64,000 nucleotides of DNA from contig JAMZAV010000442.1 of the NCBI GenBank assembly GCA_024449915.1, forward strand, positions 186,001 through 250,000. Reading direction: 5' to 3'. Origin of the DNA: Sweltsa coloradensis. Its lineage: Eukaryota > Arthropoda > Insecta > Plecoptera > Chloroperlidae. Under the pieces are notes generated by a model. It saw nothing but the letters and a program-made list of their open reading frames with translations. It was not told where the DNA came from and did not search any database. This document shows, piece by piece, positions 34,102 to 46,189 of this stretch (position 1 is its first letter; every line of letters begins with the position of its first letter). The position numbers were made by a program, and so were the translations under genes.

Positions 34102-34392
34102 CTAGGAAAATGCCAAAGTCGTTGTTAGACGAGTGAGCGAGTCATGTGTTAAGTACCCGGGAACATTTGTATTAAATTGATTGATACATAAGTTGTTAAT
34201 GTTTAAGTTTGAGTTTAGTTGGTATGAGGGCGCGTCAACTGTAAGACCATAATGCGCCACTCTAAACTAGGCTAGGGAGGAAAGTCCCATGCTGGATCCA
34301 GCCTTAGGTAGGGGGAGGAAAGTGAATGTTATACCGGATACACAATTCATGACTTGCTCACTCGTCTAACAACGACTTAGGCGTTTTCCTAA
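34102..34392. mobile_element. F1, fold-back element with two rolling-circle-type 3' ends
   Basis: The left end CTAGGAAAATGCCAAAGTCG and right end CGACTTAGGCGTTTTCCTAA are inverted copies. Both continue inward as TTGTTAGACGAGTGAGCGAG and its inverse, then GTACCCGGGAACA. Each outer end therefore looks like an H-type 3' terminus (AACG..CGTT hairpin, TTTTCCTAG). The same structure recurs as F2 at 58.6 kb, so it is an established family, about 290 bp. Confidence 0.7.
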
Positions 34393-34443
34393 GTTATGAC
34401 AAATGTTGAAAATATGATATGATGCGCGTCATGTCTATTTTTA

Positions 34444-34883
34444 CTAGGCCACTTTGCTAACGCTTTTTCTAGTCGCGTTGATGGATGAGCTTTTGAAAAA
34501 AATCGTAAAAGTACGATTTATATGAGAAATATTTCTTCAAGAGTCTCTAAAATCATAGCATAATTAATTTTAGTGATTCCAAACGTTCTTATAAAGTTTC
34601 ATGAAGATCAAAGTAGCCGTTTGCCAAACATCAAGAAAATATCTCATTAAAAATCGAAAAAGATCGTAAAAGTACGATTATCATAAGACATATTTAATCG
34701 ATTGTACCCAAAAACGTGGCAAGTCTAAGTTCAGAGATTTCAAAGGTTCCCTCAAATTTTCATCAAGATCGCATAAGCCGTTTGCCCGGTAGAGCGCGAA
34801 CAAACAGACAAAAATTCAAAAAAAAAAACGAGCCAAATTTTTGAGGGGTGAGTGAAATTGAAGTCTTCGCTTCGCTCATCCAA
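34444..34883 (-). mobile_element. H10, internally deleted rolling-circle element
   Basis: Minus strand: A then TTGGATGAGCGAAGCG, and CTCATCCATCAACGCGACTA, hairpin, GTGGCCTAG then T. About 250 bp missing between the 3' sub-terminal repeat and the core. Confidence 0.85.
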
Positions 34884-34980
34884 TAAATTAAAAAATGTTT
34901 TATTGCTGCAGTTAAAGTAACGCGCGGAACATCAAATCATCAAAGGAAATCCCGCTTGAGCAAAGTAGAACACCCTTGAG

Positions 34981-35002
34981 GGGGGGGGGGGGGGGGGGGG
35001 GG
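34981..35002. repeat. Poly(G) run, 22 bases
   Basis: An uninterrupted G run preceded by GAG. Such a tract can form a G-quadruplex on the plus strand and is error-prone in sequencing. Confidence 0.9.
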
Positions 35003-35590
35003 AAATGTTGAGGCAAGAGTCGAGCTGTGGGGGAAGTTTACTTTCGTTGCGAATATACCTGGCAAGAATCAGGCAGCATTAACGAAATTACTCACGTGTT
35101 TGTAAAAGTGTTTTCCATGCAACAAAGCTGACTATCCTTACACTTTTTTGTTCTTACTCTTAAGATCTTTGAATTGTAGGAAAGAAGTTGCTTACAACTT
35201 CAATTCTTTAATGCCAAGCTCGATTTCTCGTGTTTAGTTCAGCCATTGACCGCTAATGTAATTGATTTTCAGCAACCTTAATCCAAAGAATTTCTTTAGA
35301 TGTTGGCCTTAGTAGAAAACATCAGGTAAAATTCAACTTTGAGTAATATGCTCATGCTACATTTGGTGGTTTGGGTATGTGCCTATTGATTTAATATATA
35401 CAACTAAAAAATCGCAACATAATTCACAATAATTGTTTAAAAATCGTATACATTTATTAATATTTAATGGAACAGGTTGGAGATTTAGAGCGTTATTAGT
35501 TTTTAAGGAAAATAGAAAACTCCACGATTCTGTAAATCGTTAATTGTTTTCTTCAACTTATAGCTTTATGTGTTTTATGTATTTATTTTT
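35003..35590. other. Unassigned region
   Basis: No feature recognised. Confidence 0.4.
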
Positions 35591-35597
35591 TGGTTAA

Positions 35598-35732
35598 AAA
35601 TGGTTTGGGCATATAAAGAGGATGGAAATGGATAGGATCCCATGTCTCGGCTTCGAAGTAGGGGAGGAATGTAAAAGAAAATGTAGGAAGACCAAGATAA
35701 AGCTGGAAAAGATTGTTCGAAGGAGACGTTGA
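35598..35732 (+). pseudogene. LINE reverse-transcriptase C-terminal remnant
   Basis: The frame after a stop at 35595 reads KWFGHIKRMEMDRIP and, 15 residues on, KRKCRKTKIKLEKIVRRR, then stops at 35730. This is the LRWFGHvxRMxxxRiP...K.R.GRPrk.W motif pair that follows the reverse-transcriptase domain in many non-LTR retrotransposons. About 44 codons are left; the rest is lost or truncated. Element H11 begins 85 bases downstream. Confidence 0.65.
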
Positions 35733-35816
35733 AGAGCGAGGTGAATCGTGGATTCAGGTGGTGGAAGTGAAGCTGGGAGGACAGGAAAGAATGGAAAAAC
35801 TGTTTCGTGACTAAAA

Positions 35817-36579
35817 CTAGGAAAACGCTAAAGTCAAGCCGCGTTGATGGATGAGCTTTTTTAAGTTTTTAGTTTGCGTGGGATATCTTTACTTTTGCAA
35901 GTGCTTTGTTTTGCTGCCTACGCATTGTAGGTGATTGTTGTCAAGTTTCTATTGTTTCTTGTCAATTGGTATTATTTATCGTACAAAACTTATATTAAAA
36001 GCTTTATTTTTATGGATTCTGGCTAACTTTTTTATTTATTTCTTTCATAAGGTACTACAACAACTTAACCTAATTGTCCATGTATAATATGAACGTTGTA
36101 GCCCCACCCGTTTGGTCAGAATCGGGCAAAATGGCACGAAAATATCGCACAAAAAATTAAAAAACTTATATTAAAAGCTATATTTCTATAAATTCTGGCT
36201 AACTTTTTCAACTTTTTCTTTCTGAAAGCAATACATCACCATAACCTTAATGTCCATGTGAAATATGAACGTTGTAGCCCCACCCGTTTGGGCAGAATCG
36301 GCCCAAATGTTACGAAAATATCGCGCTAAAAATCGAAAAAAATCGTAAAAGTACGATATTCATGAGAAATATTTCTTCGATTGTACCCAAAAACAATACA
36401 CCTAAGTTCAGAGATTTCAAAGGTCCCCTTAAAATTCATCAAGATCGCATATGCCGTTTGCCCGGTAGAGACCGAACAAAAAGACAAAAAAAAAAAAAAC
36501 ACAAACCAAAAAAAAAACACACCCAAGCTAAATTTTTTAGGGGGTCAGTGAAATTGAAGTCTTCGCTTCGCTCATCCAA
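35817..36579 (-). mobile_element. H11, rolling-circle element with internal duplication
   Basis: Minus strand: TTGGATGAGCGAAGCG at 36579, and CTCATCCATCAACGCG, hairpin and TTTTCCTAG at the other end before T. A segment holding GTAGCCCCACCCGTTTGG and the AATATCGCAC block occurs twice (about 35985-36155 and 36160-36330), which explains the length of 763 bp. Confidence 0.85.
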
Positions 36580-38200
36580 AAATAAGGTGTGAAGACGCGT
36601 ACACCACTTAACTCCACATAGCTGGAAATGGGTATGTATTTTTTAATTGTTTTATTATTTTAGTCTTGAGTGTTACCGTAAAAAACTTATCTAAAATTCT
36701 TTCATAGTATTCAAAAGTACTTTCTCGGGTACGCCGAGTAACCGCAGATATTATATAACTAATTAACCTTGAAATACAAACCTTTCAAAATGGCCCCAGT
36801 CAAAGCGAGGAGGCCACGAAACGTTGTTGTTTCATAGTAAATAAGTTTCACTACACCTTTCTACCCTTAAAAGTAGTTATATGAATGAATGCTTGTTTTA
36901 TTTCCATTTAAAATTGTAGGCACACAAAGAGTTACATACCGGTACAGTTTCTAGACCCTTTAGACAATATTATCTGCAATCAGGGTATATGGAAAATCAG
37001 GGTAGTATAGGCCCTTATAATATCAATATATACACATTTTACAAATTTGGCTAATAAAGAGCTAGTTCAAGTATCATTAAGTATATACATGAGGCTTTTA
37101 GAGTCTTGGTTCAGGTGCTTGATACAAATTATGTGTACAAAGTAAAATAAGTAGGTAATTACATGACTAATACAAACAATTATTGAATAGGTGACAATAA
37201 GACAGACATAGTGGTCTACTATTTAGTACACCTACAACATAGATACTAGTATAACCCACAAGTATCATTAAATTGGCTCATAGAACCGAGGCATATTGCT
37301 GGTCAACACAGTTAAGTATCGTTTAAATATTCCTCAACTGAGTAATATGCAAATTATGTAGCCTACAAACAAAAAAGCTTCAAACAAACCTGCAACAGTT
37401 TTTTTCCCGAATTTTCGGAATTGTTTGTCGGTGTTTTCGTGTCACATCCAATTCATTTATCGAAGGATTCCTAGAAAAAACACTTTCAATAGCTCAGTAA
37501 TGAGGGGAAAATAACTGTGTTGATGAACAGCGTAATGTCGTATCACAAAGATTAATCACGTGTTGAATGGCGTTTGATGATGATATACAAATGAAGCTTA
37601 ATTACGCCAATCATATTTCATATTAACCACAAACTCTTTCATATTGAAATTTATTTTAAGTTCTGATTGGAATTACTAATTTGTGCATTTCACGGAAATA
37701 GCAAGATGACCTATATAAAAAGTCGTTAGATGATCATTTTGTTCGTTTATTTTTGTTGATTTACTTGGTTTTTGAGGGCGCGTCATCCACTCGTGGGGGA
37801 GGACAGAACCTGGAGAGGGAAGTTTAAAACATTGACGACCAATGTGTGGCTGATGTTTGCGAAATGGACTTGGCCTCTTTTCTCGCTTCTCGCCTTCAAT
37901 GAATGGCAGAAAAACACCCTGGGCCTCTATAATACTCAGTGCCCAGACTGGTTAGGAAAGGTGTGGGGGGGAGGGTGCGGACGGGTGGAGGGGAGAGACA
38001 AACAACAGCTGATATAAAGACAGGCACGGCCACGGAAGTACCTGAAGGAAGGCGCGAAGCTACTTAATCAACAGATCCTCGAAAAATGATTAAAAAATAA
38101 AACAACCGCCGTGAGTTATCTTTTCAGTGGCGGTGCCAAGTAATTAAAGGGGCTAAAAACCCAAAAAATTAGTTTTTACCACGTGATCTATAGCACAATA
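36580..38200. other. Unassigned region
   Basis: AT-rich except 37770-38040, which is GC-richer and carries an 81-codon plus-strand frame with several tryptophans. I recognise nothing in it. Confidence 0.4.
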
Positions 38201-38204
38201 CTAC

Positions 38205-38790
38205 ACTTAAATGACCATTTAAAAAATTATATCTTGTAACTGTGATTTAACACGAGTTTTTTTAATTTTTTTAAATCCAGAAATTGGCGAAAATGTTGTT
38301 TTGGAAAATTTCCTAAATCGGCTTTAACCTGCTTCTTTTTTGGTCCACATAGATACTAGAGCATAGTACCAATCTAAAATGCCCCTTTATAACATCGTGT
38401 CTTGAAACTGTGCCCAAATATACCCTCAAACACGCAAAATATGCATTCCAAAATCACACCCCATCTTGGTAATCAGCATATTTTGACCGAACTACTTGCC
38501 CAAATTACAAAACAAAATATAGAGAATTTACAGAAAAAGCTGTCGAGTACGTCAATAATGGCCAATATTTTTTTGGATCAAAATCCTCCAAGGTCACGGG
38601 GCATAAAGATCGTCCCCATGTTATTTCTTATGGGAGATTTTGCCGATGGGACCTAGCTCGAAAAATGTCATGTTTGACAATTTTTTGGGAGGTCATGGTG
38701 GCCTCAAAAATTTTTCTGTTAATTGCTAAATTCATTACTAGTTAGCCTTAATGAAATATATTTTTGAGTTTAGCGGTTAAATACCCCCTT
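38205..38790 (+). repeat. Dispersed repeat R, copy 2
   Basis: Inverse orientation to 6165-6748, alignable over almost the whole length with scattered substitutions. Ends near TTAAATGACC and GGTTAAATACCCC. Class unknown; frames are not conserved. Confidence 0.65.
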
Positions 38791-38829
38791 AAACAAAAGT
38801 TCGCTGTATGTTTTCGCATTCAGGATGAT

Positions 38830-39035
38830 GTACGCGACGGGTCATGAATTTTTCCACTTTCTTCATGGCTAGCCACTCCCCCTTAACCACTGGGTTCCCG
38901 AAAACATTATCAATGACCGATGACAACGGTCAATCATAACCAAATAACGCGTGTCAATCGGACATTGTGATCGGTGTTTTATCGTTAGAGGAGGCACGCG
39001 CTTAGTTGGACAGACGGTCAGAAGAATGGTGATTA
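38830..39035. repeat. Old repeat K, copy 1
   Basis: Shares an ordered set of words with 53985-54130: CCGAAAACATT, CAATCGG, GATCGGTGTTTTATCG, GGACAGACGGTCAG. Strongly diverged; could be a relic of one ancient duplication. Confidence 0.4.
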
Positions 39036-39510
39036 TATTTGTAGGAACTTCACCCTTTAGCATCGACAAAAGTAAGATCTTATTTTATAGAGTCTACTAA
39101 ACGTCTACTTTTTAAATTAATCACTTTGTTATGCCCTTATATATTAATTGGCAACTTTGTGGATCACTTTGTAGAAAATAGTTCACGGAGATTGTCGCTA
39201 TTAATTTCGAACTTGTATGGAATGATTCAAATTGATTCAAAGATTGGTATATACTTTAAAAATAAACAATTATATTTCAACATGACTATTGAAATACGTT
39301 TTGTGGGTGATACTGTTAAAATACAAAATAAGAAAAGTTTCAAGCCATAATACTAGCATCAGTAATGATTAGAAAATCGACTAAGATTCTAAATCTTTCT
39401 TTCGAGATTGGATGTTTTGAAATAGCTTTCGTTATCTTATAACGCCGTTGTGGGAAAAACATCAGCAGGTTGATAAAGTAACTCCACTATGATCAACATA
39501 ATGTGTTGAT
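39036..39510. other. Unassigned AT-rich region
   Basis: No feature recognised. Confidence 0.4.
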
Positions 39511-39627
39511 ATAATATATATAATATAATATAATATAGTATAATATAATATAATATAATATAATATATAATATAATATAATATAATATAATATAATATAA
39601 TATAATATAATATAATATAATATAATA
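39509..39627. repeat. (TAATA)n microsatellite
   Basis: About 22 pentanucleotide TATAA units with a few shorter units. Confidence 0.95.
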
Positions 39628-39639
39628 CAATGAATGATA

Positions 39640-40495
39640 AATGAATGATATTACGACGGCGTTAATTGTAGCCTAAATTTAAGAATTATTGTTCAACAGG
39701 TGAAATAACACTTTTCCAATGTATTTGCTGCACAAATCATTCTTTGCTTTGGTGATAGCACATTGTGGTTGGTGATACGCTTTCATTGATTTAGGCTACT
39801 ACAAACTAAAATTACAAATGAGAAAATTCGCAATAACATTGAAAACAGATTACAATTATTTACATGTTCTTAAATAAATTGAACCATTATAGTGCCATAG
39901 TTACCATGGTTGTAAAGAAAATCTTTAGCTATGTGGATATTCGTTGTTTCATCATTTTGCAACGGAATGCAACCTTCATTTTAAAACTATTTACTCACTT
40001 TCAAGAGTATTTAATTATACATTCTATAAGTTGGCCAAAACTCATCCAACCATCAATATTAAATTTCCTGTTGTTCGTGATTGCTGCAGCACGTGTTAAT
40101 ACTTAAGTACTTTTATTTAAATATTAATTTAAAAATTGAATAAAATTATTAAAACAATAACCAATGTCATTATTATTGTTTTTTTAAATCGAGCAATTTG
40201 ATCAAATATAAGCTACCTTTAAACAATCAAAAAGTGAGAAAATAATAATTAAATAGGAAGTACGAAAAATATGACACAGAGTAACTAAGGATGAATCTGG
40301 GATAGTTTGGAAAATTATTTGACCTTAAAATAAAAATGGCATTGGTTAATGTTATTGGCTATTATTTAAAAAGTTAGTGATTTGTATAAGTATATCCAAA
40401 TTAATAAGTACTGCAATCAGCAAATACATTTATTTTAATTAGAAACGCATGTTGCGTTTAATTTATATTGAACTAGCTTAAAAAACGAATGTATC
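39640..40495. other. Unassigned AT-rich region
   Basis: The 80-codon frame at 39864-40106 has a hydrophobic tail but no recognised domain; I do not call it a gene. Confidence 0.4.
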
Positions 40496-40497
40496 CT

Positions 40498-40674
40498 CTA
40501 TGCAGGCACCGATCACCACGTGGAGGAGTTACAACAAAATGGATAGCATAGAAACCTTCCCCGTGAAAAAAATACATATATGTGCCAAGTTTCATGGAGA
40601 TCGGATGAATGGTGTAGTAATGCATAATGACAAACATACAGACAGACAAACATACATACATACATACATTCGTT

Positions 40675-40706
<32 letters not shown>

Positions 40707-40718
40707 ATATATATATAG
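40498..40718 (-). mobile_element. H/E-like core fragment with microsatellites
   Basis: On the minus strand a TATGTATGTATG/GTCTGTCTG stretch precedes CCATTCATCCGATCTCCATG, AAACTTGGCACATAT, the same microsatellite-then-GATGAAATTT order as in H and E elements. A (TA)n run (40676-40717) flanks it. Ends were not identified. Confidence 0.5.
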
Positions 40719-40719
40719 A

Positions 40720-41095
40720 TAATAATTTAAATGAAATAAAGGGGCAAGTAAATTAAGGGAATAGACGAAATTTCGCCATTTCAACATCATTTTCTTTGTA
40801 GGTAGATTTAATCCTAGGACAATAGTTTCACGGACGGGGGCGTCTTGTTTGAAACGTAAATCCACTACCCTTGATGTACTTTTGTGAAGGAGGTAATAAC
40901 TGGCTGATGCAACTAGAGATTGCATTTACCCAGATATCTCAATTGACATACCGGAGAAATCAACCTACACAATATTAGAAACCGGCCACTCACTGCTTGT
41001 TAGTGATGGTTGGAAGCAAACCAGCGTGCAATCACTTTCCCCGTCTCATATCCGGGGGGAATCATAATACTGTTTCGTGGGAAGCCTGTTCACGG
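40720..41095. other. Unassigned region
   Basis: No feature recognised. Confidence 0.4.
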
Positions 41096-41099
41096 TGCA

Positions 41100-41275
41100 A
41101 TGTATGCATTGGTAAAACTGTGAAGAGATGCACGATCCATTGCATTCGCATAAACGACTGAGTAAAACCACGAAAAAAATCCTTCAGTCAGGATTACAGG
41201 TCTCGACGAAATTTAAATACGGGACCTCCCGAATCAGAGTCGCGCGCTAACCGCTCGATTCAACTCTGTCGGTAT
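41100..41275 (-). mobile_element. SINE-B copy 2 (tRNA-derived)
   Basis: Minus strand: GAGCGGTTAGCGCGCGACTC, then GATTCGGGAGGTCCCG, GTCGAGACC, CCTGACTGAAGG, GCGAATGCAATGG. Box A (GCGGTTAGCGCG) is better kept than in copy 1; box B has decayed (GTATTTAAATTTCG). Confidence 0.6.
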
Positions 41276-41287
41276 TCAAAATTACTA

Positions 41288-41430
41288 AAATAGCTTCGAA
41301 GCAAATAAGCAGATGCTCGCGGTTCCGGCGGGCCAATGAGCGACCAGTATTTTTAATTGGGGACCGCTGATTGGCTGCAATCCATCCGCCCGTGACGTCA
41401 GCATCTGCTTACTTGTTTCGGAGCAACTAT
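41288..41430. mobile_element. Small MITE with 25-bp inverted ends
   Basis: Left AGCAAATAAGCAGATGCT and right AGCATCTGCTTACTTGTTTC are inverted copies, with CTTCGAAG/CTCCGAAA outside. Interior GGCCAATGAGCG..TGATTGGCTGC is also partly palindromic. Target duplication unclear. Confidence 0.6.
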
Positions 41431-41449
41431 AGCCTTCAGCTTGGTAACA

Positions 41450-41785
41450 CAGTCTACCCACTGGTTTTCAGCGGGATACATAAATTTAAAGCGGGCCAAA
41501 CAAATCCTGTCGGCGCCGACGCCATCAGTGAGGATCCATTTGTAAAACGAGGTTAGTACCTATAAAAGGAAACACCGACCTATCTTGCTGAGTACGATCC
41601 ATCCGCGGGTGAAGCCTGCATTAACGAGGCCAATTATTCTGAACAACCTTAGAATCGATTGTGTTGTTGCTAGAACAGCTCCACCAAAGTCACCAAGAGA
41701 AGAATTTATGGATTAAGTTCACATCGAAAGTTACAATAATTCTTCGTTTTAAATTGTAAACCAATGCACCAGCGAGCCAAAGACG
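41450..41785 (-). mobile_element. Old SINE-A copy
   Basis: CTACCCACTGGTTTTCAGCG at the left is the inverted tail. GATCCATCCGCGGGTGAAGC, GCATTAACGAGGCC and TTGTTGCTAGAACAGCTCC follow the SINE-A body order, and GCACCAGCGAGCC at the right is the decayed head. Clearly older than the three near-full copies. Confidence 0.6.
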
Positions 41786-42013
41786 CGTTTTATTATTTAC
41801 ATAATAATGAAAAATATTATTTGATGCACAATAAATCAAATAAGTTGACAAATAAACGAAGTGACATTTTGTTAAGTTTTTCCCGAACCAAGACTTCCTC
41901 AAAAAAATTTCAAACGAAAATAAAAACTTGAGAAATGAATGAATTCCAAAGACAAAACGAAGATGATTGAAATCTTAGCTAAATCAAATAGTTTTTGTGT
42001 GCATTTTTGGGCA

Positions 42014-42366
42014 AGTGACGTAACGTAACGTCCCGTCAGCCATTATATTCAAATTTTCGGACAATTTGTTAACACTGAGCTAGGAGCGCCGATTTTTTGT
42101 TTTTCGGTTAATTTTGTCTTCCACCACAATATAAGGATTTTTTAAATTGACGTTTTGTGTACGATTATTTTTGTCAGACATCATTAACTACTTTTATATT
42201 TCTGCTGAAGAAAAAAATCGAACACCAAACAACATTTCGGAAAATCGCTTTCCTTTATATATTTTTAAAAAATCACCGCTCAAAATTTAGTCTAGCACCT
42301 AGCTCAGTTTTAACACTTGTACAAAAAATTCCAAATAAGGCTGACAGGGACGTTACGTCCCGCACT
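42014..42366. mobile_element. Palindromic MITE family P, copy 1
   Basis: Ends ACGTAACGTCCCGTCAGCC and inverted GGCTGACAGGGACGTTACGT. Inner AACACTGAGCTAGGAGC and CACCTAGCTCAGTTTTAACA are also inverted. Shares these blocks with 53251-53672. Non-coding. Confidence 0.65.
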
Positions 42367-42369
42367 TTA

Positions 42370-43245
42370 AAAAATATTTTCTAGCTATACTCCAACCCTC
42401 TTTCATTTAACTTACATTTCAGTCATCTTCCTTTGACTTTCAAAATATCGGATAAAGGGCGAGACAATAGCATTTTAAGTTGTATTATAAAAGCTAAGAT
42501 TGTTAGAACAGTAAGTTTATATTGGAATATTTTTTTATACTTTAACTTGTTCTTTTTGACGTTTATTAATATAATTAGTAATATATTTCGATTCCCTTCT
42601 AATGACAACAATTAAAACATAAAACTTGGTATCCCAGCCAAGGTTCACACTTCAAAACAAACACTGCCATTTTGGCATGATTAAAATAATACAATTACAA
42701 AAACATTATACCACAATCATGACCACAATAGCTTTATGCCTTGGGAACAAACCCCTTCCAAATAGCCGGGAAATCAATAATCAGCTACAGACATCAATGC
42801 ATCCTCCTTTAACCTCGGTTTATGTCCGCTTGCAACTGCTTTAATCGAACAAACCTCCCCGATTCATCCCCCTACAGCTAAACCCTAATAAAAGGGTTGA
42901 AGTTAATTCTCCGGAAGATGTTTCTTCGTAAAAATGTCCTTATAAGTCCTTTTGAAATTATAAAATTGCACCGTATTTTGTCATTGTGAAACTGAACAAT
43001 TATTAATATCTGTAATAGAAATCTATTTTTTCAGAATTTATTACAAATTACTTTTTATATCGTCCTCGTTTAAATGAAACGAAAACATAAATGAAATGTT
43101 TTCAATCAGTTAAGTGTTTCAATTATGAGATTGAAAATCAGCTAGAAATAAATAATAATAGTTTGTTATATCCTACTAATGGATACATTCTCGAATCAAT
43201 TTCTACAGTTCTATATTTGAAAAGGGTACAGACAATACATTGTTT
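42370..43245. other. Unassigned region
   Basis: Nothing recognised; frames here (for example 42626-42844) are short and featureless. Confidence 0.4.
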
Positions 43246-43247
43246 CA

Positions 43248-43949
43248 TTAAATTGTCATCACAATCAAGAGTTTAGGTTCGTTAACAAATTGTCTGTTAG
43301 TTTTGTGGAAGACATAATGATCCAACTGCGTTTGATAGCTGTCGACAATCGCTACCCGAGGAGAGGTGGGAGCCATCTCATGTATTCTGTCAGCGATCAC
43401 TGCGAGTGCATCAAGGTCGTCAGGTGGTGATGAAGCCAAAATGTCATGCATACGGGGCGGCAAGCGTTAAACCACAATGTTCGTAACACCTTGCTTGTTA
43501 CCTCTGACCCATGCAGCTAACATGCGTAGGCGAAGCAGAAATTCGGAAGGTTTACCCTCACCCGCCTCATATTGAATTAGCTGTTTAATCCGTGCTTCGG
43601 GCGACGGCGAGAACCAACGAATGAGCTCAGTTTTAAGAAGCTCATATTTACCTACGCTTGGGGGCTTGACGATGATGTCGCGTACCGTCGTGGCGTACCG
43701 TTGTTCGAGGGCGCTCGCTGCATGATTAAATTTTGTCGAATCCTGCGAGATCCCTGCTAAATCAAATTGATTCTCAATTTGCGCAAACCACAAAACAGGA
43801 TCATTTGCCCAAAACGGTGGAACTTTCACACTTATTCTATTGACTGAACAGGGGCTGTATTTTCGGATGAAACCATGTTCCGTTTGTGTTATTATGAAAT
43901 AAGATTTTGATGAGCAATACGAAACCTCAAAAGTAAAAAATGGCTTCAC
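43248..43949 (-). pseudogene. Gypsy-type Gag fragment with nonsense mutation
   Basis: The minus-strand frame from about 43826 reads VPPFWANDPVLWFAQIENQF, then KFNHAASALEQRYATTVRDI, KYELLKTELIRWFS and EGKPSEFLLRLRMLA, the N-terminal capsid-like region typical of gypsy-group Gag (PPFW..P..WF...E..F pattern). A TAA at 43467-43469 interrupts it, and the same frame continues with LPPRMHDILASS, DDLDALAVIADRIHEMAP, the expected next part. The first 41 residues of the frame look unrelated. There is no zinc knuckle, protease or polymerase nearby. It lies about 760 bp from the LTR element but outside its target duplication, so it is a separate, dead insertion. Confidence 0.8.
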
Positions 43950-44702
43950 ACACCAAAAATAAATAAATAAAATAATGAAACTGAACTTCCATCAGAAACT
44001 TTTGAAATGTTCATTGTCCTACCTCGTTGATAGATCACGTCGGGGTAACAACTGTGGAAGTTATAACGATTACATTATTCGAGTTAGCTTATAATAACAT
44101 TTATTGAGGTTCACATTCAAACAACTACAGAAAAATCACATCTTGTCACCAAACCAGCAGTCAAGAAAGTTACCCAATCATTTGTTCTCCTCAACAATGA
44201 TCTAACATAACATGCTGGTTGGAAGTCACAGCCTTCTAGATAAGTAAAATGTCAGGTTGTCCAATTAATAGTTCACTACAGTTAAATTTTAACACATTGG
44301 TGAACACAAATTATTAACTTGATATTATGAAAATAATCACGTTCCGTGTCGAAACCAGGTTTTAGTCAACGATGTCAATACATTATCGAATCGCATTGTT
44401 ATTAATATTATGTTATTTTTAATATTGTGATTTAAAATGTATAACGTTTGAAAGAATGAAAAACAGATTGAATAATACAATTAAAACGACTATACTAATG
44501 TTGTAGTAAAATATTTACCTCGTATACTGCCAGTTATTTGTTTTTAACCAAAATTAATGAACATGAATATTTTAAAATTTGTCTCTTTAAAAACACTTTT
44601 CCTAATTATTTTTTTATCTCATTGCTATTTTAACGTTGGATTAATAATCATTCAATGAAATCCAATTTTAATTCAAATAAAAATTCTATACAGTTTCAAA
44701 AT
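43950..44702. other. Unassigned AT-rich region
   Basis: Probably host DNA between the Gag fragment and the LTR element; no feature recognised. Confidence 0.4.
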
Positions 44703-44706
44703 ATAT

Positions 44707-46167
44707 TGTAATGAATCTCACCTTTTCACCAAACAATAAATACAAAACTACAATTAAAAATACAAAAAGACTTACAGGTTGCCTCGGCTGCAGTCGGTAG
44801 AACACGGCTTGTTAGGTCTGGCTCATTAGACCTAACCAGCTGTCAGAAAGTTTATAATAATACAAGGGAGATGAGTGATCAAACAGGAATAATAGCCTAT
44901 AAATGAGAGATGAAATATTAAGTTGACAATTTAATTGTGTCTCAAAAATCAGACAATGTACAAGTTATAGGTAGGCTTAGCCTACAAGGAAATCAAATGT
45001 CACTTTTAGTGATATGTGAAATTAGGCCTACAAATTATGCAATGGAAGGTTACAAATTATACAGTGAAATACAGTGAACAAGTTATACAATGAAATACAG
45101 GTTAATATCAGGTCCTTTGGGCCTATAATAATGGCATGAAAGCCTCGCTTAAAGTTCAGTTCTAAATGTTTTTACCAGGTCCTTTGGGCCTATAAAAATG
45201 GCATGAAAGCCTCCGTTCCTCTTTCAAAAGTTCAGTTGATAATGTCCAAGAGCCCTTAGGCTTTCGTTATTATATCAATAGTTCAGTTAAAACGTTATTA
45301 CGTACCAATATCCGCCCTTAGGCTTACGTGCTTTGTAGAGCTGTAGTTTGTCTGAAGTGGAGTATAGGCCTAGCCTAGGTCCCCTAGACCGAATCCCAGG
45401 TGTAGAAGTCCAAAAATCGTGTCCCCACGTCCAGGTGAGAAGCACGCCCGCGAGTCCCAAGTCTTGCCTCAATCGTGAAAGTTCCTTAGAAGGTAATTGT
45501 ATGTGTTAATTAAGTAATTGTCGGCGTCTTGGGTCTTCTCGGATGGCGTCCTTCCTGCCCTCGATCAGCACATCCGTGCTCGTGTATGGCTAGATGGATT
45601 CTGTGGCGTCTGCCGTGGAAGTTTCCAGGAGTTCTTACTGATGATGTCATAAAGAACATTCGAGAAGCTTTATGGCGTCTTTAGAATTACTTAAAGCTCA
45701 TTTTCGCAAATCACGCGTAGTAATTGAAGATCGCAACGTCATTGCCATGTTGCATATAAAATTATCAGAACTGTAGTTGGTCGACAATGCACTCTATCGG
45801 TGGTTGGTGAAACTAATACGCTAGATCGCAGCACTTGTCATATATTGGTTGAAATGTCGATAGTCCATTCAATGGTCGATAACTGTTCGATCGATAATTT
45901 GGTTCTGAGGCGATATGTTAGAATGCAGCACTGTCCGGTTTACAAGCTGAAGAACACTCGGGTTGAAATACGCGTAAATATTTGAATTGGTGTTTCGATA
46001 CGTAATTGTTCGCAGTTGTTTTGACACTAAAGAATTCACTGTTGTTGTTGTTGTAGTTGGTTAATATTGATTGTTTGACTGAACATTAAAGAGTTTAATA
46101 AATGTTTTCTTATAAATTTATTATTGAATAATTATTTAAAGTAGGCCTAAAAATTGGTTATGTTACA
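44707..46167 (-). repeat. LTR (3' LTR in element orientation)
   Basis: Starts TGTAATGAATC and ends TTATGTTACA on the plus strand, with TGTAA/TTACA inverted ends. Differs from the other LTR at roughly 15 positions plus a few 1-2-base indels (my count by eye). The frames at 45287-45472 and 45800-45985 lie in the LTR and recur in the other copy; they are not genes. Confidence 0.93.
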
Positions 46168-46182
46168 GTGTCCTCCTTAATT
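46168..46182 (-). promoter_or_regulatory. Polypurine tract
   Basis: On the minus strand AATTAAGGAGGACAC lies directly before the TGTAAC start of the LTR, the expected place for plus-strand priming. Confidence 0.7.
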
Positions 46183-46189
46183 GAGAACA

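Noticed and set aside
43248..43949. Gag fragment as part of the neighbouring LTR element
   Set aside because: It lies outside the ATAT target duplication at 44703-44706, and its sequence differs from the element's gag-like region.
45287..45472. Duplicated gene (identical frame at 50272-50457; second pair at 45800 and 50785)
   Set aside because: Both pairs lie at the same position inside the two LTRs, so the duplication is the LTR itself.
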